A stretch of 64,000 bases of DNA from contig NZ_JRKM01000001.1 in the NCBI RefSeq assembly GCF_000768065.1, positions 1,302,001 through 1,366,000 of the forward strand, read 5' to 3'. This DNA comes from Aquabacterium sp. NJ1 (GTDB lineage: Bacteria > Pseudomonadota > Gammaproteobacteria > Burkholderiales > Burkholderiaceae_C). The stretch's first letter is position 1. Each line of letters opens with the position of its first letter. The notes below the pieces were generated by a model, which saw nothing but the letters and a program-made list of their open reading frames with translations, was not told the origin of the DNA and searched no databases. The position numbers and the translations under genes are program-made. Below are positions 8,907-17,302 of the stretch, one piece after another.

Positions 8907-9500
8907 ATGCGCACGCCTCGCACCTCATCCTTCACTGCCCACCACCTGGTGATATCGCTGGCACTGGCCGGCGCCCTCGTCGCGGGCGCCCAGGCCGCCG
9001 ACACCCCGCCCATCAAGCCTGGCTTGTGGCAAGTCACGGCCGATTCGCAGCAGCTCAACGGCAAGCCCCTGCCCGACATGTCGGCACAGCTGGCCGAGCA
9101 GATGAAGCGCATGCCGCCCGAGATGCGCGCCCAGATGGAAGCGCAGATGAAGGCCAAGGGCGTGCAGATGGCCCCAGGCGGCGGCAACATGGCCATCCGC
9201 ATGTGCATGACCAAGGAGATGCTGGATCAGAACCGCTGGCAGAAGACCGAAGGCAACTGCAAGAACACATCCATGACCCACAGTGGCAACACCTGGAGCT
9301 GGAAGTTCACCTGCACGCAACCGGCCAGCGAGGGCGAAGGCAGCACCACCTTCACCGACAGCACCTCGTACAACAGCGACATCCGCATCACCAGCCAGCG
9401 CAATGGCCAGCCGCAAACCGTGAGCATGAAGCACCACGCCAAGTGGCTGGGCGCGGACTGCGGTGAGCTCAAGCCCCTGGCGCCCCCACCCAAGCCATGA
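8907..9500 (+). CDS. DUF3617 family exported protein
   Basis: The ATG at this position is preceded by CAGGAG, and the product starts with a signal peptide (cleavage after AQA, before ADTPPIKPG). The mature protein of about 165 residues shows the DUF3617 pattern: IKPGLWQVT, an Met/Gln-rich helix (AEQMKRMPPEMRAQMEAQMK), a CMTKEM motif, WQKTEGNCKN, WSWKFTCTQP and a final ADCGELKP. Four cysteines in the mature part may form disulfides. The function of the family is unknown. Its stop overlaps the start of nth by 4 bases (ATGA), so the two are probably translationally coupled. Confidence 0.85.
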   Translation: MRTPRTSSFTAHHLVISLALAGALVAGAQAADTPPIKPGLWQVTADSQQLNGKPLPDMSAQLAEQMKRMPPEMRAQMEAQMKAKGVQMAPGGGNMAIRMCMTKEMLDQNRWQKTEGNCKNTSMTHSGNTWSWKFTCTQPASEGEGSTTFTDSTSYNSDIRITSQRNGQPQTVSMKHHAKWLGADCGELKPLAPPPKP

Positions 9501-10150
9501 GCACCTTGATGAAGCCGGCCGACATCCAGGCCTTTTTCGAGACCCTGCAAGCGGCCAACCCGCACCCTGAAACCGAACTGGCCTACAGCACGCCTTTCGA
9601 GCTGCTCACGGCCGTGTTGCTGTCAGCCCAGGCCACCGACGTGGGCGTCAACAAAGCCACGGCCAAGCTCTTCCCGGTGGCCAACACGCCGCAGCAGATC
9701 CTGGATCTGGGCATCGATGGCCTGTGCGACTACATCAAGACCATCGGGCTGTACAAGAGCAAGGCCAAGCACCTGATGGAGACCTGCCGCATGCTCATCG
9801 AGCTGCATGGCGGCGAGGTGCCCCGTACACGCGAGGCCCTGGAAGCCCTGCCCGGCGTGGGCCGCAAGACGGCTAACGTGGTGCTCAACGTGGCCTTTGG
9901 CGAGCCCACCATGGCGGTGGACACGCACATCTTCCGCGTGGGCAACCGCACGGGCCTGGCACCCGGCAAGACACCACTGGAGGTGGAACTCAAGCTGCTC
10001 AAGCGCATCCCGGCCGAGTTCAAGCTGCACGCCCACCACTGGCTGATCCTGCACGGGCGTTATGTGTGCCAGGCGCGCAAGCCGCGCTGCTGGGAATGCA
10101 GCGTCAGCGCCTGCTGCAAGTTCAAGCCCAAAACAGCAGCGCCCGCCTGA
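9497..10150 (+). CDS. nth: Endonuclease III (DNA glycosylase/AP lyase)
   Basis: Endonuclease III removes oxidised pyrimidines from DNA and cleaves the abasic site. The 217-residue protein has the helix-hairpin-helix LPGVGRKTANVV with the catalytic Lys124, and VDTHIFRV with the catalytic Asp142, spaced 18 residues apart as in the E. coli enzyme. The C-terminal [4Fe-4S] cluster site is C-X6-C-X2-C-X5-C in the CQARKPRCWECSVSACC segment. LLSAQATD near residue 42 is the conserved substrate-contact loop. Another in-frame ATG lies 12 bases downstream (MKPADI). The start overlaps the DUF3617 gene. Confidence 0.97.
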   Translation: MSTLMKPADIQAFFETLQAANPHPETELAYSTPFELLTAVLLSAQATDVGVNKATAKLFPVANTPQQILDLGIDGLCDYIKTIGLYKSKAKHLMETCRMLIELHGGEVPRTREALEALPGVGRKTANVVLNVAFGEPTMAVDTHIFRVGNRTGLAPGKTPLEVELKLLKRIPAEFKLHAHHWLILHGRYVCQARKPRCWECSVSACCKFKPKTAAPA

Positions 10151-10226
10151 GCGGGAACCCAGGCAGGCGCTTGAGGCTGGCAGCGGCGCGAAGCCGCAGG
10201 ATCAGGCCGCAGACTCAGATCGAGTA

Positions 10227-11201
10227 TCAGCCGCGTGCACGGCGCACGGCCAGGCCGGTGAACACCAGGCCCACCAGCATCAGGCCGCTGGTCATCGGCT
10301 CCGGCACGGCTGAGGTCATGGCCACGGCCATGGCAGTGCCCACGGCGTCATGCACATAGGCCGTGGGGTGCACCTTGTCGAACAGGTAGTACTGATCGGG
10401 GTTGGCGCAGACCGGGGCCGTGCTGTTGGCGCCGGTGTAATCGCCCGTCCAGCAACGGTCGGTCACGTTGCCACCTGATGCTGCCAGGCCCGCGCGCACG
10501 CCAGCCAGCACGGTGGGCGTGTCAAAAACGGTGAGGTTCATGCCGGCGCTGTGGGCCTGCAGGTTGTTCATCTGTGCCGTCAGCGCGCCATTGAAGCTGG
10601 TGGACAAGGACGTCAGCAGGCTGGGCGGGATGGCGCCCGAAGTGCCGTAGAACGTGGTGGCCAGGTCAGGCAGCAGCGGCACCAGGAAGTCACGCGCACC
10701 GGCACCGTACAAGGTGCCCACTTCGGTCACCAGGTTGGTCACGGCCGTCGTCACCACGGACGACATGTTCGAGAAATTGTTCGACGCGATCGCGGCCAGG
10801 AAGTCATTGCCACCGCCCCAGACCACATACAGCGAACTGGCGCTGGCTGCCCCACCGGCCACATAGTTGTTGACCTGGCTGAGCATGCCGGTGTTGGCCA
10901 CCAGCGGGTTCTGCGCCTGGAACTGGTTGCCCGTGCCGGTCAGGGCGCCACCATAAGCGTAGTCCACCAGCGGTGCCCCCAGCTTGGCTGCCATGACCTC
11001 GACGGCCACCGCACCATTGCTGAAGCGACCATTGTCGTAAGGCGCTGCGGGCACGGCACCGCCGAACTTCTGGGCCAGGTTGCCGTTGTCCGACAGGCTG
11101 TCGCCAAACACGACCACCTGGTCATACGCATACGCGGCATCGGCCGACAGGATTGCAATCAGGGCCACGCTGGCAGCGGCCACGGCACGACGGATAGACA
11201 T
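10227..11201 (-). CDS. GDSL/SGNH-family hydrolase with PEP-CTERM anchor
   Basis: This is a secreted ester hydrolase of about 324 residues. The start is the ATG at 11201, with AAGGG seven bases upstream and a signal peptide MSIRRAVAAASVALIAILSADAAYA; the frame continues upstream but overlaps the next gene. SGNH blocks are present: VVVFGDSLSDNGN (Ser nucleophile), YAYGGALTG (Gly), VVWGGGNDFL (Asn) and FDKVHPTAYVHD (Asp/His). The C terminus is VPEPMTSGLMLVGLVFTGLA plus VRRARG, a PEP-CTERM tag. It is the third PEP-CTERM protein in the window and the only one with a recognisable enzyme domain. It converges on nth; GCGGC/GCCGC at 10183-10197 between them is a very short hairpin. Confidence 0.93.
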   Translation of the reverse strand: MSIRRAVAAASVALIAILSADAAYAYDQVVVFGDSLSDNGNLAQKFGGAVPAAPYDNGRFSNGAVAVEVMAAKLGAPLVDYAYGGALTGTGNQFQAQNPLVANTGMLSQVNNYVAGGAASASSLYVVWGGGNDFLAAIASNNFSNMSSVVTTAVTNLVTEVGTLYGAGARDFLVPLLPDLATTFYGTSGAIPPSLLTSLSTSFNGALTAQMNNLQAHSAGMNLTVFDTPTVLAGVRAGLAASGGNVTDRCWTGDYTGANSTAPVCANPDQYYLFDKVHPTAYVHDAVGTAMAVAMTSAVPEPMTSGLMLVGLVFTGLAVRRARG

Positions 11202-11335
11202 GGTCAAACCCTTGCTGAATATTGAATGGTGAAACCCGCGAAGATAGCACCGGCTCCTGATGCAAGCCGGGCCCGCCACACCCCTATGAGAGGGAGAAGG
11301 CCCTGAACAGGGGGCATCCATGTCGCGATCCAGCC

Positions 11336-12250
11336 TCAGGACAAGCCGTTCTGTATCGATGGGTAACGCAAGCGCAAACGCAACTCCTGCTTGAGGCGAT
11401 CGTTCTTCAGCCGGCGTGACTCGCTCATGAAGGACAACTGCATGGGGCTCAAAGCCGCAGCGGCCTCGGTCCGGCTCATGCGGGGTGGCCTGGGCAGGCC
11501 GAAGTAGTCGGCCACCCAGTCGAAGTAATCGCCCATGTGCATGTCGGTGTCGTCGCAGGCATGCACGACGCGACCTGGACGGCCTCGCCACAGCGCGGCC
11601 AGGCAGGCGCGCGCCAGGTCATCGGCGTGGATGTGGTTGGTGTAGACGTCGTCGTCTGGCTTCAGCACGGGGCTGCCTTTGCGCACGCGCTCACGCGGGT
11701 CCCCGCCTTCGCGGTCCAGCGCGTAGATGCCGGGGATACGCAGGATGCTGGCCCGCGTCCCGGCCTGTAGTGCCTGCCGGCGGCCCCACCACCGCACGCG
11801 CGCCTCGGCATCCACACGACGGCGACCACGGTCGGTGGCCGGTGCCACGGCGCGGGTCTCGTCAAACAGGGCGCCTTGGGCATCACCATAAACACCGGTG
11901 GTGCTGCCATAGACGAACGATTTCACGCCGCCACGCCGCGCCAGCGCCGCGAGCAGCCGCGTGGTGCGCGGATCGGTCGCCCCATGGCCCGGTGGCGGTG
12001 CCAGGTGCAGCACCCGCGTGGCCAGGCCAGCCAGCCGCGCCAGGGTGGCGGGGTGATCCAGGTTGCCCAGCAGCGGCACGATGCCCGCTTGCCGCCAGAC
12101 TGCCACCTTGTCCCGCTGCGAGGTCAGGGCCAGCACCCGGCAGCGTGGCAGGAGCAGGCCCGCCGCGCGGCTGCCCACATCACCACAGCCCACGATCAGC
12201 ACACGTGTTTGACGAAACCGGGTATGTCGTGCGGGTTGCGGATAGAACAT
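11336..12250 (-). CDS. NAD(P)-binding SDR/epimerase-like protein
   Basis: The 304-residue protein has an N-terminal dinucleotide-binding loop (RVLIVGCGDVGSRAAGLLL) and an extended-SDR pattern: VLHLAPPPG, SFVYGSTTGVYGD with the YGST/VYG element, ILRIPGIYALDREGG and NHIHADDLARA. It resembles the YeeZ-type NAD-dependent epimerase/dehydratase family, whose substrates are unknown. The gene reads away from the ferredoxin-reductase gene, with 62 bases between the starts. Confidence 0.85.
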   Translation of the reverse strand: MFYPQPARHTRFRQTRVLIVGCGDVGSRAAGLLLPRCRVLALTSQRDKVAVWRQAGIVPLLGNLDHPATLARLAGLATRVLHLAPPPGHGATDPRTTRLLAALARRGGVKSFVYGSTTGVYGDAQGALFDETRAVAPATDRGRRRVDAEARVRWWGRRQALQAGTRASILRIPGIYALDREGGDPRERVRKGSPVLKPDDDVYTNHIHADDLARACLAALWRGRPGRVVHACDDTDMHMGDYFDWVADYFGLPRPPRMSRTEAAAALSPMQLSFMSESRRLKNDRLKQELRLRLRYPSIQNGLS

Positions 12251-12312
12251 GGCGGGGGGAGATGAAGTCTGAGCGAAAATCGACCCCGTGATTCTGATCG
12301 AGGTTTGTGTTC

Positions 12313-13356
12313 ATGAGCTTTTCCGTCACCATCGCGCCCAGCGGCCGTGCCTTCACCATGCAACGGGACGAAACCGTACTGGGCGCGGCCATCAATGCCG
12401 GCATCGGCCTGCCCTATGGCTGCAAGGACGGTGCTTGCGGCTCCTGCAAGTGCAAGCTGATCGAAGGCCGCGTGATCCACGGGGCGCACCAGGCCAAGGC
12501 CCTGAGCGCTGCGGAAGAAGACGCGGGCTACATGCTCACCTGCTGCGCCACGCCGCAAACCGATCTGGTGATCGAGGCCCGGCAGGTGGTGGGCATCGGT
12601 GACCACCCCGTCGTGAAGATGCCCACGCGCGTGACCAGCCTGCACCGCGCTGCACCCGACGTGATGGTGCTGCGCCTGCAACTGCCCGCCACGCACAACT
12701 TCGGTTTCCGTGCCGGGCAGTACATCGAGTTCGTGCTCAAGGACGGGCACCGCCGCAGCTACTCAATGGCGAACTCGCCAGAAGAGGTCAAGGCAGCCGG
12801 CATCAACGGGCTGGAGCTGCACATCCGGCACATGCCCGGCGGCCTGTTCACCGACCACGTCTTCGGCACCATGAAAGAAAAGGACATCCTGCGCGTGGAG
12901 GGGCCGTTTGGCACTTTCTTCCTGCGTGACGACTCCGAGCGCCCCGTCGTGCTGCTGGCCTCGGGCACCGGCTTTGCGCCGGTCAAGGCCATCATCGAGC
13001 ACATGCGCCACGCCGGCATCGCGCGCCCCACCGTGCTGTACTGGGGTTGCCGCAGCAAGGTCGACCTGTACATGCACGAGTGGGCCGAGCAACAGATGGC
13101 CGAACTGCCCTGGCTGCGTTATGTGCCCGTACTGTCGGAAGCCAGGCCCGAAGACAAGTGGCACGGCCGCACGGGGCTGGTCCACCACGCGGTGCTGGCT
13201 GACCTGCCCGATCTGTCCGGCCACGAGGTGTATGCCTGCGGCGCACCCATCATGGTGTCATCCGCCCGCGCGGACTTCAGCGCCAAGGCTGGCCTGCCCG
13301 AAGAGTATTTCTACGCCGACGCTTTCACCAGCGAGGCAGACAAACACGGCGGCTGA
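12313..13356 (+). CDS. 2Fe-2S ferredoxin / FAD-NAD(P) reductase fusion (CDP-6-deoxy-glucoseen reductase-like)
   Basis: This 347-residue electron-transfer flavoprotein has a plant-type ferredoxin domain (about residues 1-90) with Cys37, Cys42, Cys45 and Cys77 or 78. The FAD domain has RSYSMAN, and the NAD(P) domain has LLASGTGFAPVKAIIEHM and a terminal EYFYADAF. It passes electrons from NAD(P)H through FAD to the iron-sulfur cluster and an unknown acceptor. Similar proteins in Burkholderiales are commonly labelled CDP-6-deoxy-delta-3,4-glucoseen reductase without proof. The ATG is chosen because GAGG lies 9 bases upstream; a GTG 6 bases earlier is too close to it. Confidence 0.9.
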   Translation: MSFSVTIAPSGRAFTMQRDETVLGAAINAGIGLPYGCKDGACGSCKCKLIEGRVIHGAHQAKALSAAEEDAGYMLTCCATPQTDLVIEARQVVGIGDHPVVKMPTRVTSLHRAAPDVMVLRLQLPATHNFGFRAGQYIEFVLKDGHRRSYSMANSPEEVKAAGINGLELHIRHMPGGLFTDHVFGTMKEKDILRVEGPFGTFFLRDDSERPVVLLASGTGFAPVKAIIEHMRHAGIARPTVLYWGCRSKVDLYMHEWAEQQMAELPWLRYVPVLSEARPEDKWHGRTGLVHHAVLADLPDLSGHEVYACGAPIMVSSARADFSAKAGLPEEYFYADAFTSEADKHGG

Positions 13357-13398
13357 TCTCACCCGTCCGCCCACGATCGCCCAAACAAGGAGCCCACG

Positions 13399-13815
13399 AT
13401 GAGCTACGACAACAACAACATCTTCGCCAAGATCCTGCGCGGCGAGATCCCCTGCATCAAGCTGTATGAAGACACCCATACGCTGGCCTTCATGGACATC
13501 ATGCCGCAGACGGATGGCCACGCGCTGGTGATCCCCAAGGAGGCGGCCGAGACCTTGTTCGACCTGTCCGACGCCGCGGCGCAGGCCTGCATGGCCACCG
13601 TGCGCAAGATCGGCGAGGCCCAGAAGAAGGGCCTGGGCGCCGACGGCGTGGTGCTGATGCAGCTCAACGGCCCGGGCGCCGGCCAGACCGTGCCGCACTT
13701 CCACATCCACGTGATCCCCGGCTCGATCGGCGACCTGCGCCGCCCGCACGCCACCGTCATGGCCGACCAGAACCACCTCAAGGCCTTGGCCGCCAAGATC
13801 GTCGCGGCACTGTGA
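13399..13815 (+). CDS. HIT family protein (HinT-like nucleotide hydrolase)
   Basis: The 138-residue protein is a full-length histidine-triad protein. IFAKILRGEIPCIKLYEDTHTLAFMDIMPQ is the nucleotide-binding first half, GHALVIPK follows, and the catalytic triad is HFHIHVIPG. Family members hydrolyse adenosine nucleotide phosphoramidates and related compounds in the cytoplasm. AAGGAG stands 7 bases upstream of the ATG. It follows the reductase gene by 42 bases and may share its transcript. Confidence 0.95.
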   Translation: MSYDNNNIFAKILRGEIPCIKLYEDTHTLAFMDIMPQTDGHALVIPKEAAETLFDLSDAAAQACMATVRKIGEAQKKGLGADGVVLMQLNGPGAGQTVPHFHIHVIPGSIGDLRRPHATVMADQNHLKALAAKIVAAL

Positions 13816-13997
13816 TCGCGCGGCGTTACACATTGATCGGCAGCTTGCGCAAATAGTGCACGAGCCACTGCCGGGCCTGGTCATTCAGGGTAATTACCAG
13901 ATCTTGTGGCGCACCTGCCTGACTCCTACACTCAGTGACATGCACCGCCCCCGCGGCCACTGCCGTGGGTGTTTGCTCATCGGTGCCAGCAGCACCC

Positions 13998-15476
13998 ATG
14001 TCGCATCTCTTCCATTCGCTGCGATTCCGCCTTCTAGCCGCCAGCACACTCATCGTGTTGCTGCTTTTTCTGGGCATGCTGTGGAACACGGCCCGCGCCC
14101 TGCACCAGATCTCGGTGGACAACATGCGGGTGTCGATCCGCCAGACCGCCGAGGCCCTGAACCTCGCCATTGCCCCCCACACCAGCACGCGCGGGCTGCG
14201 CGCCATCCAGGCCTATGTCGATGAACTGGTGAACGGCGAAGCCGACACCCGCATCGTGTACGTGGCCCTGCTCGACGAGAACCAGCACGTCATCCTGCAC
14301 ACGCCCGGTGCGCCCCTGCCCTTGCCGGATACCAGCCGCCCTCTGGAAGAAGAGATCAACACGGGCGTGGTCCATGCCAGCCAGCGCATCCTGCTGGACG
14401 CGGGCAAGGTGGGCAGCCTGCACTATGGCTTGTCCACCACCTTGTACAAGCGCACGCTCAACAAGGTGGTCACCCAGAACATGGTCGGGCTGCTGATTGC
14501 CCTGGTGCTGTTCATGACCTTGATCGTGGTGGTGGGGCTCAACGTCAACCGCCGCATCAGCAGGCTGATCGTGGCCTCCAAGGCCCTGGCGCAAGGTGAC
14601 CTGAACGCACGAGCCCAGGTGGATGGTCGCGACGAAATCGCCTTCCTGAGCAAGCTGTTCAACAAGATGGCGCAATCCATTCAGGAGCGCATGGCCGATG
14701 GCGAAGCCAGACGCGCCGAGATCAGCGCCTTGAATGAACAACTGGAGCAGCGCGTGGCCGAGCGCACCGCCGATCTGCAGGACATGGTCAGTGGCCTGGA
14801 GAGCTTCAACCGCACGGTGTCTCACGATTTGCGCGGCCCCTTGACCGGCATTGGCAGCCTGGCCCAACTGTCGATCGAGGCCCTTGAACGCGGCGATGAC
14901 TCGCTGGCCCGGAAGTTCCTGCCCGTGATCGCCAAACAGTCCGGCGCCACCACCGACATGCTCAACAGCCTGCTGCTGCTGGCCCGCGTTGGCGAAGCCG
15001 ATCTCAAGCGCACCTCGGTGGCGCTGGACGCCATGGTCAAGGAAGTCATCGAGCAGATCGCGATGTCCGACACAACCCGCGCCATGCCGCAGATCATCAT
15101 GCACAAGCTGCCTTTGGTGCAGGCCGACCCCGACCTGCTGCGGCCCGTGTTCGTCAACCTGATCGGCAACGCGGTGAAGTTCACCGCGCAAAGCAAGGCC
15201 GCGTGCATCGAGATCGGGGCGCAGCCGCAAACGGGCGAGGACCTCATCATCTACGTCCGGGACAATGGCCCCGGCTTCAAGCCCGACGCATCGGACAAGC
15301 TCTTCAAACCCTTTGTGCGCCTGCATGGCGCCACTTACACGGGCCATGGCGTGGGCCTGAGCATCGTGCGGCGCGCCGTGGGCCGCCATGGCGGGCGCGT
15401 CTGGGCCGATGGCATGCCTGGCCGCGGGGCGACCTTCTACTTCACCTTGCCGGATTCAGGCACACATCAGATATAG
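13998..15476 (+). CDS. Membrane sensor histidine kinase
   Basis: This is an inner-membrane kinase of about 492 residues. Transmembrane helix 1 is near residues 10-29, a periplasmic sensor region of about 130 residues follows, and helix 2 (MVGLLIALVLFMTLIVVVGL) is near 162-182. A HAMP linker (NRRISRLIVASKALAQGDL), a coiled coil (LNEQLEQRVAERTADLQ) and the phosphoacceptor box FNRTVSHDLRGPLTG with His276 come next. The ATPase domain shows NLIGNAVKF, DNGPGF and GHGVGLSIVRR. The start is the ATG giving a normal basic N terminus; the upstream open frame lacks a better start. No response-regulator gene lies beside it, so it is an orphan whose partner is elsewhere. Confidence 0.93.
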   Translation: MSHLFHSLRFRLLAASTLIVLLLFLGMLWNTARALHQISVDNMRVSIRQTAEALNLAIAPHTSTRGLRAIQAYVDELVNGEADTRIVYVALLDENQHVILHTPGAPLPLPDTSRPLEEEINTGVVHASQRILLDAGKVGSLHYGLSTTLYKRTLNKVVTQNMVGLLIALVLFMTLIVVVGLNVNRRISRLIVASKALAQGDLNARAQVDGRDEIAFLSKLFNKMAQSIQERMADGEARRAEISALNEQLEQRVAERTADLQDMVSGLESFNRTVSHDLRGPLTGIGSLAQLSIEALERGDDSLARKFLPVIAKQSGATTDMLNSLLLLARVGEADLKRTSVALDAMVKEVIEQIAMSDTTRAMPQIIMHKLPLVQADPDLLRPVFVNLIGNAVKFTAQSKAACIEIGAQPQTGEDLIIYVRDNGPGFKPDASDKLFKPFVRLHGATYTGHGVGLSIVRRAVGRHGGRVWADGMPGRGATFYFTLPDSGTHQI

Positions 15477-15563
15477 GACTTCCTCACCTAGAACTGGGCG
15501 AGGATGAACTCTGCTGTCCCGCTTGCTGAGTTCGAGGCAAACTACCCACCAACAACGCGCTGC

Positions 15564-15773
15564 TCAGGCCGCGACCGTCTGACTTAAACCGACTGGCCTC
15601 CGCGAAACCCGGGGCACTTCGCAGAAGTGGATCAGGCGCGTGTTGGGGAAGATGTCTCGCGCATACAGCGTTTCACCCCAGCCCGGCTGCTGCGCCCAGG
15701 TGTGGCCGATGCGGCGGAACTGGCCCGGGAAGTTCTGGTGGATGAGGAGGATGCGTTTGTGGACCTCGGCCAT
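15564..15773 (-). pseudogene. Remnant of a glycosyltransferase N terminus
   Basis: The fragment starts MAEVHKRILLIHQNFPGQF, the signature N terminus of large group-1 (GT4-like) glycosyltransferases that are several hundred residues long. The similarity fades after about 50 residues and the frame stops after about 70. No continuation is seen in any frame up to the histidine kinase gene. The ATG lies 5 bases after the stop of the HlyD-like gene, so it was probably the third gene of the secretion operon before a deletion removed most of it. What remains is probably not functional. Confidence 0.6.
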
Positions 15774-15778
15774 GACGA

Positions 15779-17302
15779 TCAACGCTCCCGCAGGCTTTCC
15801 TTGGCGTAACTCTGCACCGGGCTGAGCAGGTACTCGATCACGCGGCGTTTGCCGGTCTTGATCTCGGCGGTGACGTTCATGCCGGGTGTCAGGCGGATGG
15901 GTTTGCCGTCCACGTTGATAGTGTGTTGTGCCAGCGTCAGGGTGGCCGGGAACACGGCACCACCTGGGGCGGGCGCCTTCTCGCCTTCCTTGTCCTGCTG
16001 TGCGGCGGCCTTGGCTGGATCCTGCATCACCGCGTCGGCCGTGATGGTGGTGACCTTGGCGGGCACGGTGCCGTAGCGTGTGTAGGGGAAGGTCTCGAGC
16101 TTGATCTCGGCTTCCTGCCCGAGGGTGACGAAGCCCACGTCCTTGTTCTCCAGGGTGACTTCGGCCGTGACTTGCGCCTGGTCGGGGACGACCACCAGCA
16201 GCACTTGCGCGGGCGTGACGACGCCGCCCGTGGTGTGGATGGCGAGCTGCTGCACGGTGCCGTCCACCGGGGCGGTGAGCGTGGTGAGCTTTTCGCGCTG
16301 GCTGGCCTTGGCGCCTTCGGCCACCAGCTGGCGGGCTTGCAGGTCGGCCTTGGCGTGGCGTTCGTTCAGGGTCTTGAGCGTGTCGGCCCTGAAGGCGAGC
16401 AAGGTCTGTTCGGCCTGGGTGATCTCGGCCTTGGTTTCTTCACGGCGGGCGCGGTAGGCGGCCAGGTCCTGCTCCATCTCGACGCGGGCGCGGGTGCGGT
16501 CCTCACCAGCGTGCTGGGCCACGAAGCCTTCCTTGGCCAGCTTGGCGAAGTCGTCTTCACGCTTTTGCGCCATGGGCAGGGTGGCCTTGAGCTTGGCGAC
16601 TTGCTCGCGCACGGTTTCCAGGTCGGCCTTCTTGGTGTCGATGTCGGCTTGCAACTTGGCTTGCTGGGCCTGGATGTTCTGCCATTCGGCGTCCAGCTGG
16701 TTGCGGGCCAGGCGCAGTTCGGTCTCGTCCAGGCCACTGCCGGGGCCCTGGGCTTCGGCGGGCAGCACCGGGGGCTTGCCGTGATGTTTGTGGTGCTTGT
16801 CCAGCGCATCGAGCAGCGCCTGTGTGCGCCAGGCTTCAGACAAGGCGCCGGCTCGCTCCTGCATCACGCGGGTGTTGTCAGCGGCGGCGGCGGTGGGGTC
16901 GAGTTCGATCAGCACCTGGCCGGCCTTGACCTTGTCACCGTCTTGCACGCGGATGGTTTTGACCACGCTGGCTTCCAGCGGCTGGATGAGCTTGGTGCCC
17001 TCACTCACGACGATGCGGCCAGGTGCCACGGCCACGATGTCGACCTGACCGAAGCAGGCCCAGGTCAGCGTGATGGTGAACAGGGCGCAGATGGCCCAGA
17101 TGGCGCGCCGTGGTGCGGGGTGGGGCGGTGTGGCCTGCAGGCTCAAGGCCGCGGGCAGGAAGGCGGCCTCATCGGCCAGGCGGGCCGGGCCGGCCAGTTC
17201 GTGGCGGTGCTGCCAGGCGGCCTGGAACACGGCCTTGTAGTGACGCAGCAGGTCGGCCAGCGGGTGGCGTGGCGCAGTGGCCTGGTTGGCGGCGTGGCTC
17301 AT
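15779..17302 (-). CDS. Type I secretion periplasmic adaptor (HlyD family)
   Basis: The 507-residue protein is a membrane-fusion adaptor linking an inner-membrane ABC exporter to an outer-membrane channel. It has a cytoplasmic N terminus, one transmembrane helix (AIWAICALFTITLTWACFGQ, near residue 70), a lipoyl/barrel part (VDIVAVAPGRIVVSEGTKLIQPLEASVVK), long coiled-coil arms and a second barrel part (LTTLTAPVDGTVQQLAIHT, GMNVTAEIKTGKRRVIEYLLSPV). It is about 30 residues longer than E. coli HlyD. Its ATG overlaps the stop of the HlyB-like gene by 4 bases, so the two are translationally coupled. Confidence 0.95.
   Translation of the reverse strand: MSHAANQATAPRHPLADLLRHYKAVFQAAWQHRHELAGPARLADEAAFLPAALSLQATPPHPAPRRAIWAICALFTITLTWACFGQVDIVAVAPGRIVVSEGTKLIQPLEASVVKTIRVQDGDKVKAGQVLIELDPTAAAADNTRVMQERAGALSEAWRTQALLDALDKHHKHHGKPPVLPAEAQGPGSGLDETELRLARNQLDAEWQNIQAQQAKLQADIDTKKADLETVREQVAKLKATLPMAQKREDDFAKLAKEGFVAQHAGEDRTRARVEMEQDLAAYRARREETKAEITQAEQTLLAFRADTLKTLNERHAKADLQARQLVAEGAKASQREKLTTLTAPVDGTVQQLAIHTTGGVVTPAQVLLVVVPDQAQVTAEVTLENKDVGFVTLGQEAEIKLETFPYTRYGTVPAKVTTITADAVMQDPAKAAAQQDKEGEKAPAPGGAVFPATLTLAQHTINVDGKPIRLTPGMNVTAEIKTGKRRVIEYLLSPVQSYAKESLRER

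Noticed and set aside
10227..11591. A longer GDSL hydrolase starting at 11591
   Set aside because: The extra 130 codons overlap the SDR gene and look non-coding; the ATG at 11201 has a ribosome binding site and signal peptide.
13826..14206. Minus-strand ORF ending LNDQARQWLVHYLRKLPINV next to the HIT gene
   Set aside because: The last 30 residues look protein-like and could be a relic, but most of the ORF overlaps the histidine kinase gene and there is no start or family match.
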